The notes under the pieces were generated by a model. That model had not been told where the DNA came from and searched no databases. It worked only from the letters and a program-made list of their open reading frames with translations. The position numbers and the translations under genes were made by a program. Below are positions 15,910 through 24,701 of a stretch of 53,723 nt of DNA, in pieces. This DNA comes from CAZFPT01 sp046541875 (GTDB lineage Bacteria > Planctomycetota > Phycisphaerae > SM23-33): contig JBKHCL010000010.1 of the NCBI GenBank assembly GCA_046541875.1, forward strand, positions 1-53,723, written 5' to 3'. Numbering within the stretch: the first letter of the stretch is position 1; every line of letters starts with the position of its first letter.

Positions 15910-16968
15910 ATGATCTTCGATCCCATTTTGGGCCTGTTCTCCCTGGACATGGGCATCGACCTGGGCACCTGCAATACGCTCGTGTCCATTCGAGGCCAGG
16001 GCATCGTGCTCAACGAACCTTCCGTGGTCGCTGTCCGCCGGGGCAGTAACAAGGTTCTTCACCTCCGCAGCGGCAGCGCCGTCGGGCTGGTCGCCAAGGA
16101 GATGCTCGGAAAGACGCCCGGATCCATCACCGCGATCCGCCCCATGAAAGACGGCGTGATCGCCGATTTCGATATCACCGAGGAAATGCTGGGCTACTTC
16201 ATCAAGAAGGCCCACCGCCGACGACGCTTCATCAAGCCCCGCGTGGTGATCTCCATTCCCTCGGGCATCACCGCCGTCGAGAAACGCGCCGTGCTCAACT
16301 CCGCCGAACGGGCCGGCGCCCGCCGGGTGTACCTCGTGGAAGAGCCCATGGCCGCCGGGATCGGGGCGGGGTTGCCCATCAACGAACCCACCGCTTCGAT
16401 GATTGTCGACATTGGCGGCGGCACGACCGAAGTCGCCATCATGTCTCTGGCGGATATCTCCGTGTGCGAGTCCATTCGCGTGGCCGGCGACGACATGGAC
16501 GAGGCCATCGCCGCCCACATGAAGCGAACCTACAACCTCATGATCGGCGAGCAGACCGCCGAACGCATCAAGCTGGAAATCGGGTCCGCCGCCGCGATGG
16601 AAGAAGAGATGAGCATGGAAGTCCGCGGCCGGGATATGATCTCCGGGCTGCCGCGGAAAACCGTTATCTCCTCGGAGGAAATTCGCGAAGCCCTCAAAGA
16701 GCCCGTCGGCGCGATCATCGACTGCGTCGTTCGCACGCTCGAACGGGCAGAGCCCGAACTGGCCGCCGACCTGGTGGACAACGGAATCACCCTCGCCGGG
16801 GGCGGGGCGCTGCTGCGGGGGATGGACACCGTCCTGTCCAATGCGACCGGGCTGGAAGTTGCCGTCGCCGACGACCCGCTCACCTGCGTTGCCCGCGGGA
16901 CGGCCGTCTATCTGGAGAACATCGAAGCCTGGAAGGATACGATGGACTCCGACGAGGACGAGTTCTAG
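15910..16968 (+). CDS. mreB: Rod-shape-determining actin homologue MreB
   Basis: 352 aa, near the usual 330-350. The filament-forming ATPase guides lateral wall synthesis at the inner face of the membrane. Actin-fold motifs are phosphate 1 GIDLGTCNTLV (about 15-25), phosphate 2 MIVDIGGGTTEVAIMS (about 158-173) and the adenosine motif ITLAGGGALLRGM (about 296-308). The N-terminal hydrophobic stretch fits membrane contact, and the C-terminus is very acidic (DSDEDEF). The other elongation genes mreC, mreD, mrdA and rodA lie 2.8-7.7 kb downstream on the same strand. Confidence 0.96.
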   Translation: MIFDPILGLFSLDMGIDLGTCNTLVSIRGQGIVLNEPSVVAVRRGSNKVLHLRSGSAVGLVAKEMLGKTPGSITAIRPMKDGVIADFDITEEMLGYFIKKAHRRRRFIKPRVVISIPSGITAVEKRAVLNSAERAGARRVYLVEEPMAAGIGAGLPINEPTASMIVDIGGGTTEVAIMSLADISVCESIRVAGDDMDEAIAAHMKRTYNLMIGEQTAERIKLEIGSAAAMEEEMSMEVRGRDMISGLPRKTVISSEEIREALKEPVGAIIDCVVRTLERAEPELAADLVDNGITLAGGGALLRGMDTVLSNATGLEVAVADDPLTCVARGTAVYLENIEAWKDTMDSDEDEF

Positions 16969-17022
16969 CGATCCCCCCGCCGCTGAGCCGGCATCCAGCC
17001 CGACTACCGCACACCCGCCTGC

Positions 17023-18258
17023 CTATTCGACGTCCGCTGCGCCCATGCGAACGTAGTTCATCGCCCCCAATGCCGTTCGAATCCGCACGACCTCCCGGTC
17101 GCCGGGAAACACGTGGCGATGCACGTCCGTACCCCTCGGGCCGGCTACGCCGATGAACACCAGCCCGACCGGCTTCTCCTCCGTGCCGCCGCCGGGCCCG
17201 GCAATTCCCGTGATGCCCACGCCCCAGTCCGCCCCGATCACGTCGCGCACGCCCTCAGCCATCCGCCGGGCGACCGGTTCGCTCACCGCCCCGTGCCGGA
17301 TGAGGACGTCTTCGCTCACCCCTAAAATCGCCTGCTTCACGCCGTTATCGTACGCCAGCACCCCTCCGCGAAAGTATTCGCTCGCGCCGGGCAGGTCGGT
17401 GATCATCTTGCCCACCAGCCCGCCCGTGCAGCTCTCCGCCACCGCGAGGGTCGCGCCGGCCTCCCGCAGCCGATCGCCCAGCACGCCGGCCATGGTCTCG
17501 TCGCCCTCGCCGATGATCATCTCGCCCAGGCGGCGGTGCAGTTCATCGGCGTCCTTCCCGGCCAGTTCGTCGGCCTCGGCGCGGGTCTCGCCCCGCGCGA
17601 CGATGCGGATGGACACGCGCCCAGCCTTGGCGGTGGTTCCGATGGCGGGGTTCCTGCCGCGTTGCATCAGGTCGGCGATCATCCCGCCCAGGTCGGACTC
17701 GCCCGTGCCGAAGGTGTGCAGAATGCGGTGGACGATGGCGGCTTCGCCGTCGGGCAGGCGAGCGGCGACGGAGTGGCGGAACATTTCCCGCATCTCGTGC
17801 GGGACGCCGGGCATGAGCACGACGGTAGCGTCGTTAAGCGTCGCCATCGCGCCCGGAGCGGTGCCCACGCCGTTGGGCAGCGAGTCGGCTCCGTCGGGCA
17901 CGTTGGCCTGCACGATGTTCGTCTCGGCCATCGTTCGCCCGCGACGCTCGAAAAACGCGCGGATCTCCGCGAGGCGTTGCTCGTCCACGTGAAGCCCCAC
18001 GCCCATCGCCTCGGCGAGCGCGTCTCTTGTAACGTCGTCGGCCGTCGGCCCGAGTCCGCCGGTGACCAGCACCCAGTCGGCCTCTTGGCTGGCCCGCTGG
18101 ATGGCAGCGGTGATGGCGGGTTGATCGTCCGGTGCGGTTTCGTGGCGGGTCGTGGCGATTCCCCGCAACGCCAGCTCGCGCGACAGCCAGGCGCTGTTGG
18201 AGTCCACGGTTTGGCCGGAAACCAGCTCGTCGCCGATGGCGAGAATGACAGCCTTCAT
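17023..18258 (-). CDS. cinA: CinA family protein (competence/damage-inducible; NMN deamidase)
   Basis: 411 aa, the full two-domain form. The N-terminal molybdopterin-binding-like COG1058 domain (about 1-170) shows SGQTVDSNSAWLSREL, VTGGLGPTADDVTRDA and MPGVPHEMREMF. The C-terminal CinA domain (about 255-411) shows AESCTGGLVGKMITD with the Ser of NMN deamidases and GITGIAGPGGGTEEKPVG. It recycles pyridine nucleotides (NMN to nicotinate mononucleotide). The start at 18258 overlaps the stop of the upstream zinc-ribbon gene by four bases. The pair runs against the shape genes and splits the mre cluster. Confidence 0.93.
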   Translation of the reverse strand: MKAVILAIGDELVSGQTVDSNSAWLSRELALRGIATTRHETAPDDQPAITAAIQRASQEADWVLVTGGLGPTADDVTRDALAEAMGVGLHVDEQRLAEIRAFFERRGRTMAETNIVQANVPDGADSLPNGVGTAPGAMATLNDATVVLMPGVPHEMREMFRHSVAARLPDGEAAIVHRILHTFGTGESDLGGMIADLMQRGRNPAIGTTAKAGRVSIRIVARGETRAEADELAGKDADELHRRLGEMIIGEGDETMAGVLGDRLREAGATLAVAESCTGGLVGKMITDLPGASEYFRGGVLAYDNGVKQAILGVSEDVLIRHGAVSEPVARRMAEGVRDVIGADWGVGITGIAGPGGGTEEKPVGLVFIGVAGPRGTDVHRHVFPGDREVVRIRTALGAMNYVRMGAADVE

Positions 18259-18611
18259 CGCAGCAGAGTCCTTTCGATCAGCGCGTCGCAATGGGGGCAT
18301 CGCAGGGGCAGACCCTTGCGCAGCTCGCCGCGTGGGATGAGTTCATCGCAGAACGGGCAGGGCAGCGAGGCGTCCACGTCGGAGTCGCCCTCGTCGCCCT
18401 GTGCGCGTCGGGCGGTTCGGTGGAACATGATGGCCGCCGGGATCGCGGTCAGGAAAAATGTGATGAGAAACCATCCCGCCGGCGATCGGCCCCGTCGGCC
18501 GGCGGAAACCGCCACGCGAATGCACGAGACGATGTACAGCGCCGCAAGCACCCCCGCCAAGGCGAAATGCACCGGATGCCAGTTTTCGAATAGCGATCGG
18601 ATCGTGTCCAT
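18255..18611 (-). CDS. Two-segment membrane protein with C-terminal zinc ribbon
   Basis: 118 aa from the ATG at 18611, which follows GGGGGA. Two membrane segments (about 16-33 and 44-63) precede an acidic linker and a zinc ribbon: CPFCDELIPRGELRKG then CPHCD, two CxxC knuckles spaced as in small rubredoxin-like ribbons. Translationally coupled to cinA by a four-base overlap. Function unknown; the ribbon may bind protein or nucleic acid at the membrane. Confidence 0.75.
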   Translation of the reverse strand: MDTIRSLFENWHPVHFALAGVLAALYIVSCIRVAVSAGRRGRSPAGWFLITFFLTAIPAAIMFHRTARRAQGDEGDSDVDASLPCPFCDELIPRGELRKGLPLRCPHCDALIERTLLR

Positions 18612-18656
18612 TCCCCCATGGTAGCAGCCCCGGGGAGGGGGGCAAACGGCAAATGT

Positions 18657-18684
18657 TTCACTCGCTGGCTCCGAAGGGTATACT
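18657..18684 (+). promoter_or_regulatory. Promoter before the mreC-side operon
   Basis: TTCACT (18657-18662) and TATACT (18679-18684) are 16 bases apart, ending 26 bases before the GTG start at 18711. It is divergent from the zinc-ribbon/cinA pair. The -35 match is only moderate. Confidence 0.5.
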
Positions 18685-18710
18685 GTCATTCATCTTGCAG
18701 GAGAACTGAT

Positions 18711-19193
18711 GTGAACCGACGTTGTCTCATCCTATGTGTGCTGGTCTGGCTGGCGTTCGGCTCGGCGGGTTGCGGCAGTGAGTTTACCCGAGGCCGCGGG
18801 CCGGGTGGGTCGCGCGTGACGCCTTCGCAGGCATGGACGGTCACGGGCGACCTCTCGCACCCGGAATACATGGCCGACGATCGCGACGCGACGGTCGCCA
18901 TCAGTGACGGAACCTACCGCGGGGCGGAAGTGATCGTGGACTTCTCCAAGCCCTGCCTGCTGAACTTGATCGTGATGCGACATGGCAGTGCCCACGAGAT
19001 GGGGTTTCCCCGCCGGGTCGCCGTCGCCACGAGCATGGACGGAGAGAACTGGAACCACGTGATGGTCGCCCTGGGAACCCGCCGCGTGACGGTGGTCCCG
19101 CTGGTGACGCCGACGCTGGCCCGGTACATTCGTCTTCGCGCGCTGGAAGAAGGCGGCGAGCCCTGGGCGGTCGCCGAGCTGATCGTGCAGTAA
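18711..19193 (+). CDS. Lipoprotein with a discoidin (F5/8 type C)-like domain
   Basis: 160 aa from a GTG start with AGGAG 8 bases upstream. The signal peptide ends in SAGC (Cys 20). The mature part resembles an F5/8 type C beta sandwich: about 60-80 ATVAISDGTYRGAEVIVDF, about 95-118 GFPRRVAVATSMDGENW, and near the end ARYIRLRALEEGGEPWAVAEL. Such domains bind carbohydrates or surfaces. It is first in the run leading to mreC and mreD, so it is plausibly made with the wall-synthesis proteins. Confidence 0.75.
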   Translation: MNRRCLILCVLVWLAFGSAGCGSEFTRGRGPGGSRVTPSQAWTVTGDLSHPEYMADDRDATVAISDGTYRGAEVIVDFSKPCLLNLIVMRHGSAHEMGFPRRVAVATSMDGENWNHVMVALGTRRVTVVPLVTPTLARYIRLRALEEGGEPWAVAELIVQ

Positions 19194-19242
19194 GACAGCG
19201 GGGCGCGTGCCGTGGACGCCAACGCCCGGAAGGACCGAACGC

Positions 19243-19704
19243 ATGACCGACGATCATAACGAATCCCACCCGCAGCCTGTCGAACGACGCGGCGGTGACG
19301 GCCGATATCTCGCCCTGGTGGCGGGGTTGCTGATCGTCATCATCGGCGTGCTGGCCGCCCTCTGGCAGCGCGAGCGGTCGGCGGCGGCCGAGGCGATGCG
19401 CGAGCTGTCGCAGCTGCGCACCCAACAGCAGCGCCTCCGGTTGGCCAATCAGATCATGGGTTCCGAGCAGGTCGGGCGGATCCAGCCTCTCCAACGCGAC
19501 GAGTGGACGCTCGGGCAGGCGACGGTCGACGGCCGAACGCGGCAGGTGTTCTACCTGGACGCCCGCGCCGCCCGGCGGTTCGGGCTGGCGGCCGGTGACG
19601 TGGCAATCGTTCTGCCCCGCGACGAGGTCGACGCCAACGCTCCCGATGCCAATGCCCCGTCCGAGGCGGATAACGTGGTATCCGATCCGTCGCCGGACCG
19701 ATAG
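19243..19704 (+). CDS. Small membrane-anchored coiled-coil protein upstream of mreC
   Basis: 153 aa. The ATG at 19243 follows GGAAGGA at 8 bases; an upstream in-frame ATG at 19207 lacks a site. A charged N-terminus, one membrane segment (about 23-43), a short coiled coil (about 45-75, rich in Arg, Gln and Leu) and a compact beta-like part with LDARAARRFGLAAGDVAIVLPRD (about 105-127), then an Asn/Ala/Asp-rich tail. Not recognised as a family. It sits 50 bases before mreC, suggesting a role next to MreC. Confidence 0.65.
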   Translation: MTDDHNESHPQPVERRGGDGRYLALVAGLLIVIIGVLAALWQRERSAAAEAMRELSQLRTQQQRLRLANQIMGSEQVGRIQPLQRDEWTLGQATVDGRTRQVFYLDARAARRFGLAAGDVAIVLPRDEVDANAPDANAPSEADNVVSDPSPDR

Positions 19705-19752
19705 TATCTACAGGGCGAATCCCGTCCCGTACCCCGTACCAGGGACCGAATC

Positions 19753-20787
19753 GTGGCCAAGCTGCTCCGTAAAATCTCGGCAGAGGGACTGCTGATCGGA
19801 CTGATCTGCGTCTCGCTGGCGATGACGTTGCTCGGGCCGACCGTCTCGATGTATGTCCGGCGTCTGACCGGCTGGGCGTTTACCCCGTTCGGTGACGCGG
19901 GGATGTACATCGTCTCGGTGGTCGGCGAGACAGGCGACGACCTCACCGCCCAGCCTCTCAGCGGAGGCGATGCACGTCGGCTCCGACGGCGCGTCAAAGA
20001 ACTCGAATCGCAGGTGGAGAACTACCGCGCCGCGGTGGAATCGCTCGCCGAACGCCGCCGCCAGGAGGATCGTCTCCTCCGGGCGCTCTACCTCAGCCAG
20101 CGCAAGCTCTTCAGCCCCATTCCGCCGGCGGAGTTTCCCTGGGAGCTGGTCGCTGCCCGCATCGTCGGGACCGACTCGCTGCCCTACGGATCGGGGCGGA
20201 TGCTCTCGGCCGGCTCGAACCTGGGCGTCACGGACGGGGCGAAAGTGACCACGCGCGTCGTGCTCACCGACCGATCCAAGGCGATGGTCGGGGCGAAGCT
20301 GGCGACGGTCTCGTCGCAGGCGCTGGTGGGCGAGGTGATCGATTCCTGGGCATTCGGTGCTCGTCTTCGGCTGGTGACCGACCGGTCGTTCGCGGTTAAC
20401 GCGCTGATCCGTCGCGTGGTGGACCCCAACGATCCCCGGACGGTGACGGTGGTCTCGGAGGGCAACGCCTCGAAACAGACGCTCACGGCCGGGCATCCGC
20501 TGGTGATTGTCCGCGCCGTCGGCGACGGGCGTAAGGGGCTGGTCTGTGAGGATGTCCCGGAGATCCACAATGTTCAGCCCGGCGATGTGCTGTACGTCCA
20601 GGAGAGTCTGTACTATCTGCCCGCCCGCGTGCGGATCGGCACGGTCGATCGCGTTGAGAAGCAGATCAAGAACCCCAATTTCGTGACCGTGCACATCAAG
20701 CCGTGGGCGTCGCTGGACTCGCTGCGGAAGGTCTACGTCGTGGTCCCCTCCAAGCCGTGGCCCGAAGCGCTGCGGGGAGGGTCGTGA
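19753..20787 (+). CDS. mreC: Rod-shape-determining protein MreC
   Basis: 344 aa from a GTG start behind AGGGA. One membrane segment (about 13-32), a coiled coil (about 72-110, RRRVKELESQVENYRAAVESL) and a C-terminal double beta-barrel (about 125-335) with VAARIVGTDSLPYGSGRMLSAG, the turn GVTDGAKV, and SQALVGEVIDSW. MreC forms periplasmic filaments and activates PBP2/RodA. The middle barrel has a longer insert than E. coli MreC. Followed 3 bases later by mreD. Confidence 0.9.
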   Translation: MAKLLRKISAEGLLIGLICVSLAMTLLGPTVSMYVRRLTGWAFTPFGDAGMYIVSVVGETGDDLTAQPLSGGDARRLRRRVKELESQVENYRAAVESLAERRRQEDRLLRALYLSQRKLFSPIPPAEFPWELVAARIVGTDSLPYGSGRMLSAGSNLGVTDGAKVTTRVVLTDRSKAMVGAKLATVSSQALVGEVIDSWAFGARLRLVTDRSFAVNALIRRVVDPNDPRTVTVVSEGNASKQTLTAGHPLVIVRAVGDGRKGLVCEDVPEIHNVQPGDVLYVQESLYYLPARVRIGTVDRVEKQIKNPNFVTVHIKPWASLDSLRKVYVVVPSKPWPEALRGGS

Positions 20788-20789
20788 GC

Positions 20790-21344
20790 ATGAGCTGGAT
20801 ACCGTATCTGATCGCCCTGTTCGTGACGGCCGCCCTGCAGCAGGGGCTTGCGCCGTTGTGGACGTTCGGCGGCGTTCGGCCGGACCTTCTGGTCGTGCTT
20901 GCGATGCTCGCTTCGCTCCGTGCAAAGACCGGAGCCCGTGCGGCGCTGGCGTGCTGGGTGGCGGGCTTGATGGTGGACCTCACGACGGCCACCGGGCCTG
21001 CGGGCCCGACGGTGGTCGGGCCGATGAGCATCGGGTACGTCCTGGGCGGGACGCTGGTGTTCCGCGTGCGGGAGTTGTTTTTCTCGGAGCATACCCTTGC
21101 CCAGGCGTTCCTGGCGGGGGTGTTCTGCGTGATCGCCCATAGCGTGTGGATCGTGGCGCAGATGATGCTTGGTCCGATGTCGGCCGGCGTGGGCGATTTC
21201 ACGCGGGCGATGGGTCGGATGCTGAGCATTTCCCTTGCGACGGCGGGGGTGGCGTTCATTCTGTCGATCCCGCTGCGTCACGCCGGCGGGTTGATCGGCC
21301 TGCCCGCCCCCCGGGCGGCTCGTCGGCGAGGTCGACGGGTGTGA
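20790..21344 (+). CDS. mreD: Rod-shape-determining membrane protein MreD
   Basis: 184 aa with five to six membrane segments, matching the family in size, hydropathy and position directly after mreC. Recognisable parts are RPDLLVVLAMLASLR (about 29-43), GLMVDLTTATGPAGP and IGYVLGGTLVFRVRELFF. The basic C-terminus (ARRRGRR) is cytoplasmic. The ATG at 20790 is preceded by GGGGAGG; a GTG at 20784 overlapping the mreC stop is possible. MreD sequences are poorly conserved, so gene order carries part of the call. Confidence 0.85.
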   Translation: MSWIPYLIALFVTAALQQGLAPLWTFGGVRPDLLVVLAMLASLRAKTGARAALACWVAGLMVDLTTATGPAGPTVVGPMSIGYVLGGTLVFRVRELFFSEHTLAQAFLAGVFCVIAHSVWIVAQMMLGPMSAGVGDFTRAMGRMLSISLATAGVAFILSIPLRHAGGLIGLPAPRAARRRGRRV

Positions 21345-21398
21345 TCCGGCTTCATTCACGCCCCCCTCGGGGAGTATACTGAGGATCCGGAACCTGCA

Positions 21399-23348
21399 AT
21401 GTACAGACGACGCATTCTCATTTTCATGGTGGTCATCGCCGGTGCGCTGGCGGGCGTGACGGCGCGCCTGGCGTACCTCCAGATCGTCCGCGGCGACGAG
21501 CTTCGCTTCCAGGCCGCCCAGACCCTCCAGGGAGAGGACCTCCTGCCGGCCAGGCGAGGCAGCATCACCGACCGCCATGGCAGGATTCTCGCGATCGATC
21601 GGCCTTGCTTCGATTTCTGCCTGGATTATCGCTTCATCGTCTCGGACCCGGACTGGGTCGCCCGCCAGATTCGCCTGATCCGCCGGACGCGTCACGTGGA
21701 CGACGAGCGCGCCCGCGCCTTGTACGCCGAACGCAGCGAGGCGACGTGGGCGCTGGCCAGGCGACTGGCCGAGCAGGCCGACCAGGACCTTGGCGATCGG
21801 ATCGGGTCCATCCGCAATCGCATCGAGGCGATGCGGGCACATCTGGGCTTTGAGATCCGCGAGCAGCGACAGGCCCATCCGGTGGTTCCCGGTATCGACG
21901 AGTCGGCCGCCAATGACGCCCGTTCCCAGCTCCATCGCACCATCGGGGCCGGCGTCCGCCCCAGCCACAAACGGTGGTATCCCTACGGGGCCTACGGGTG
22001 TCACATCATTGGAACGATCGGGCCGGTGACGGTGTCCGATCAGTCGGCTGCCAACCTGACCGCCGAGGACGAACCGGACCGCGTCGAGCGGATGCAACGC
22101 AACTATCTCGCCTGGGACACCATCGGCAAGACCGGCGTGGAGAAGATGAGCGAATCCATCCTCCGGGGGCGACGAGGCTATCGACGGCTGATGCAAGGCC
22201 GCAATGTGCTGCGGAAGGTGCCCGCCGCCGACGGATCGGATGTTCACCTGACGCTGGATATCCGCCTGCAGCAGGCGCTGACCGATCGCCTGCTCTCGGA
22301 GCCCTGGAACGGGGCAATCGTCGTGTTGGACGTCAAAAGTGGCGAGACGCTGGCGATGGTCTCGACCCCCGTGTATGACCTCAACCGCTACCGCCGGGAT
22401 GCGTCGGGCCTGTACAACTCGCCGGACTCGCGGATCAATCTGCCATTGATCAACCGGGCGGTGTACCGCGCCTATCCCCCGGGCTCGACGGTCAAGCCCA
22501 TCGCAGCCCTGGCGGCGTTGGGGTCCGGCAAGTATACCCCGCAGACGACCATCCAGTGTCGTGGCTATCTCCATCAGCCGGGCAGTTTCCGCTGCTATCA
22601 CAGCATCGCCCACGGCCCGGTAGACCTGCGACGCGCGCTGAAAAAGAGCTGCAACGTGTACTTCTACACCATCGCCGAACGCATTGGCCGACACGAGCTG
22701 CTGTACTGGTTCCAGGGGTTGGGGTTCGGCAAGAAACCCGGGACGGGCCTGCCCGAGGAACGGGCCGGCACGCTGCCGACCGATACGTTCATCCGCGATC
22801 ACTACAAGCGTCGCGCTCAGCCCGGCGACGGGCGATTTCTGGCGATCGGGCAGGCGGGGTTCACTGCCTCGCCGCTGCAGATGGCCACCGCCATCGCCGC
22901 GGTGGCGCGCGGCGGGGAGTATCGCTCGCCGGTGCTCGCGCTGGAAGGCGCGCCCAGGCAGGTTCGCCGGGACATGCCCATTCCCCAAGCCCACGGAGAT
23001 GCGGTACGCGAGGGCATGTGGGCGGTCATCAACGAACGCGGCGGGACGGCCCACGGCGTGTTCGGGCCGGCGCCGCTGGATTTCGTCGCCTGCGGGAAGA
23101 CGGGAACCGCCACCGCGCCACCCCAGAAGATCGATACCGACGACGACGGCAGAGGCGATACCATCGTCAACCAGGGTGACATGGGATGGTTCGTGGGGTT
23201 CGCTCCCTACAAAAAGCCCCAGGTCGCCATCGCGGTGGTGGTGGAATATGTTCAAAGCGGCGGAGGGCGAACGGCAGGGCCTGTGGCGCGCGATGTGTTC
23301 GAACTCTGCCAGGCGCTGGGATACGTCACTCCCGACAGCGACAGGTGA
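21399..23348 (+). CDS. mrdA: Penicillin-binding protein 2 (elongation transpeptidase)
   Basis: 649 aa. One N-terminal membrane segment (about 6-26), the PBP dimerisation region (RRGSITDRHGRILA, about 52-65; GKTGVEKMSESILRGRRG) and a C-terminal transpeptidase with STVK (Ser 363), SCN (417-419) and KTGT (567-570). It cross-links peptidoglycan during elongation together with RodA. About 80 charged residues between 85 and 165 form an insert absent from E. coli PBP2. A TATACT box at 21375-21380, just before the start, may be an internal promoter with a weak -35. Only 3 bases separate the stop from rodA. Confidence 0.94.
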   Translation: MYRRRILIFMVVIAGALAGVTARLAYLQIVRGDELRFQAAQTLQGEDLLPARRGSITDRHGRILAIDRPCFDFCLDYRFIVSDPDWVARQIRLIRRTRHVDDERARALYAERSEATWALARRLAEQADQDLGDRIGSIRNRIEAMRAHLGFEIREQRQAHPVVPGIDESAANDARSQLHRTIGAGVRPSHKRWYPYGAYGCHIIGTIGPVTVSDQSAANLTAEDEPDRVERMQRNYLAWDTIGKTGVEKMSESILRGRRGYRRLMQGRNVLRKVPAADGSDVHLTLDIRLQQALTDRLLSEPWNGAIVVLDVKSGETLAMVSTPVYDLNRYRRDASGLYNSPDSRINLPLINRAVYRAYPPGSTVKPIAALAALGSGKYTPQTTIQCRGYLHQPGSFRCYHSIAHGPVDLRRALKKSCNVYFYTIAERIGRHELLYWFQGLGFGKKPGTGLPEERAGTLPTDTFIRDHYKRRAQPGDGRFLAIGQAGFTASPLQMATAIAAVARGGEYRSPVLALEGAPRQVRRDMPIPQAHGDAVREGMWAVINERGGTAHGVFGPAPLDFVACGKTGTATAPPQKIDTDDDGRGDTIVNQGDMGWFVGFAPYKKPQVAIAVVVEYVQSGGGRTAGPVARDVFELCQALGYVTPDSDR

Positions 23349-23351
23349 GGC

Positions 23352-24701
23352 GTGAAGGCTGCGGTTCGACAATATCTGCGTTACACCTCCTGGCCGATCC
23401 TGCTGGCGATGATCGGACTGATCGTTGTCGGCGTGATGGCCATCAGCGTCTCGGAGCGGGCGGCCGGGAATGAGCTTCACCGCGCCAAGCTGCAGATGGC
23501 GTACGCCGCGATCGGGCTGGCCGTGTTCTTTGTGATGACGTTCATCCCCTATCCACGCATCGGGCGGCTGGCGTACGGGCTGTTCGCCGCGACGCTGGTT
23601 GTCCTGGTGGGCGTGCTGCTCCTGCCGGAAACCCGCGGCTCGCATCGCTGGATCGACCTGAAAATCGTCAAGGTTCAACCTTCGGAGTTCGCCAAGCTCT
23701 CGTTTATCATCCTGCTGGCGTGGTATCTTCGCCACGGCGACCACTACCGCACGCTGAAAGGGCTGGTCGTTCCGTTCGTGCTCACGTTCCTGCCAATGGG
23801 GCTGATCTTCATTGAACCGGATCTGGGAACGAGCCTGCTGTTCCTGCCGACGCTGTACTTCATGCTGTTCATGGCCGGTGCAAAGTTGAGACACCTGCTG
23901 GGCATCGTCGCGGTGGGCACGGTGCTGGTGTTTCTGCCGACGCTCCAGAACGTCTCGCCCGACTGGGACCCGCGCGTGACCGAGGCCCGCCGGGCGCTGT
24001 CCTACGCGCGGTTCGGCGAAGACGACGATGAAACGCTCCTGATCGCCGTTCCGCTGGCGGTAATGAAGTCCCACCAGCTCGACCGTGTCGACGGCTGGCT
24101 GCGGCAGGGCGATCTGCGGGTGGCCATGGACAAGGGCTTCCAGTTGCACTGGAGCAAGATGGTGCTCGGCGGAGGGAAGGTGACCGGCGCGGGCGACTGG
24201 GAATACGCCGAACAGTTCTATCGAATCCTGCCCGACGACCACACGGACTTCATCTTCAGCATCATCGGCGGGGAGTGGGGATTCGTGGGCTGTTGCGTGG
24301 TACTGGGGTTGTACGGGGTGATCTTCCTGTTCGGGCTGGAGATTGCCGCGATGACCGACGACCCGTTCGGGCGACTTTTGGCCGTGGGCGTGCTGGGACT
24401 GTTGCTCAGTCAGCTGATGATCAACGTGGGCATGACCATGGGACTCATGCCCATCACCGGAATGACGCTGCCGTGGCTGAGCTACGGCGGATCGTCGCTG
24501 GTGATGAACTGTGCGGCGGTGGGGCTGTTGGTGAACGTCGGCCAGCGCCGTCCGATCCTGCTGTCCCGTCGGGCGTTCGAGCATGGCGAAAAGCGCGAGA
24601 AGCCGCCGGGCGTCACCGGACCGATCGCCGAAGGCGACTGGCGCAGACCCGTGCAGGACGACCAGGCCGAGCCTACCGAGACGTCTACAACGGCAGGATG
24701 A
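23352..24701 (+). CDS. rodA: Peptidoglycan glycosyltransferase RodA (SEDS family)
   Basis: 449 aa from a GTG start after AGGTGAGG. Ten membrane segments. SEDS motifs: GSHRWIDLKIVKVQPSEFAKL (about 96-116), FIEPDLGTSLLFLP with the essential acidic residues (about 156-169), and GMTLPWLSYGGSSLV near the C-terminus. RodA polymerises lipid II and works with PBP2. An insert of roughly 60-80 charged residues (about 195-270, PDWDPRVTEARRALSYARFGEDDDE) enlarges the large extracytoplasmic loop. The 3' end overlaps the convergent gene by 17 bases. Confidence 0.94.
   Translation: MKAAVRQYLRYTSWPILLAMIGLIVVGVMAISVSERAAGNELHRAKLQMAYAAIGLAVFFVMTFIPYPRIGRLAYGLFAATLVVLVGVLLLPETRGSHRWIDLKIVKVQPSEFAKLSFIILLAWYLRHGDHYRTLKGLVVPFVLTFLPMGLIFIEPDLGTSLLFLPTLYFMLFMAGAKLRHLLGIVAVGTVLVFLPTLQNVSPDWDPRVTEARRALSYARFGEDDDETLLIAVPLAVMKSHQLDRVDGWLRQGDLRVAMDKGFQLHWSKMVLGGGKVTGAGDWEYAEQFYRILPDDHTDFIFSIIGGEWGFVGCCVVLGLYGVIFLFGLEIAAMTDDPFGRLLAVGVLGLLLSQLMINVGMTMGLMPITGMTLPWLSYGGSSLVMNCAAVGLLVNVGQRRPILLSRRAFEHGEKREKPPGVTGPIAEGDWRRPVQDDQAEPTETSTTAG

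Noticed and set aside
14584..16518. 644-codon minus-strand frame opposite the coiled-coil gene and mreB
   Set aside because: Antisense to clear genes and rich in Asp/Gly/His; no ribosome site and no family resemblance.
20733..24584. 1283-codon open frame on the minus strand opposite mreD-mrdA-rodA
   Set aside because: Composition is His/Arg/Gln-rich and it has no motifs, while the plus strand carries three well-defined genes across it.
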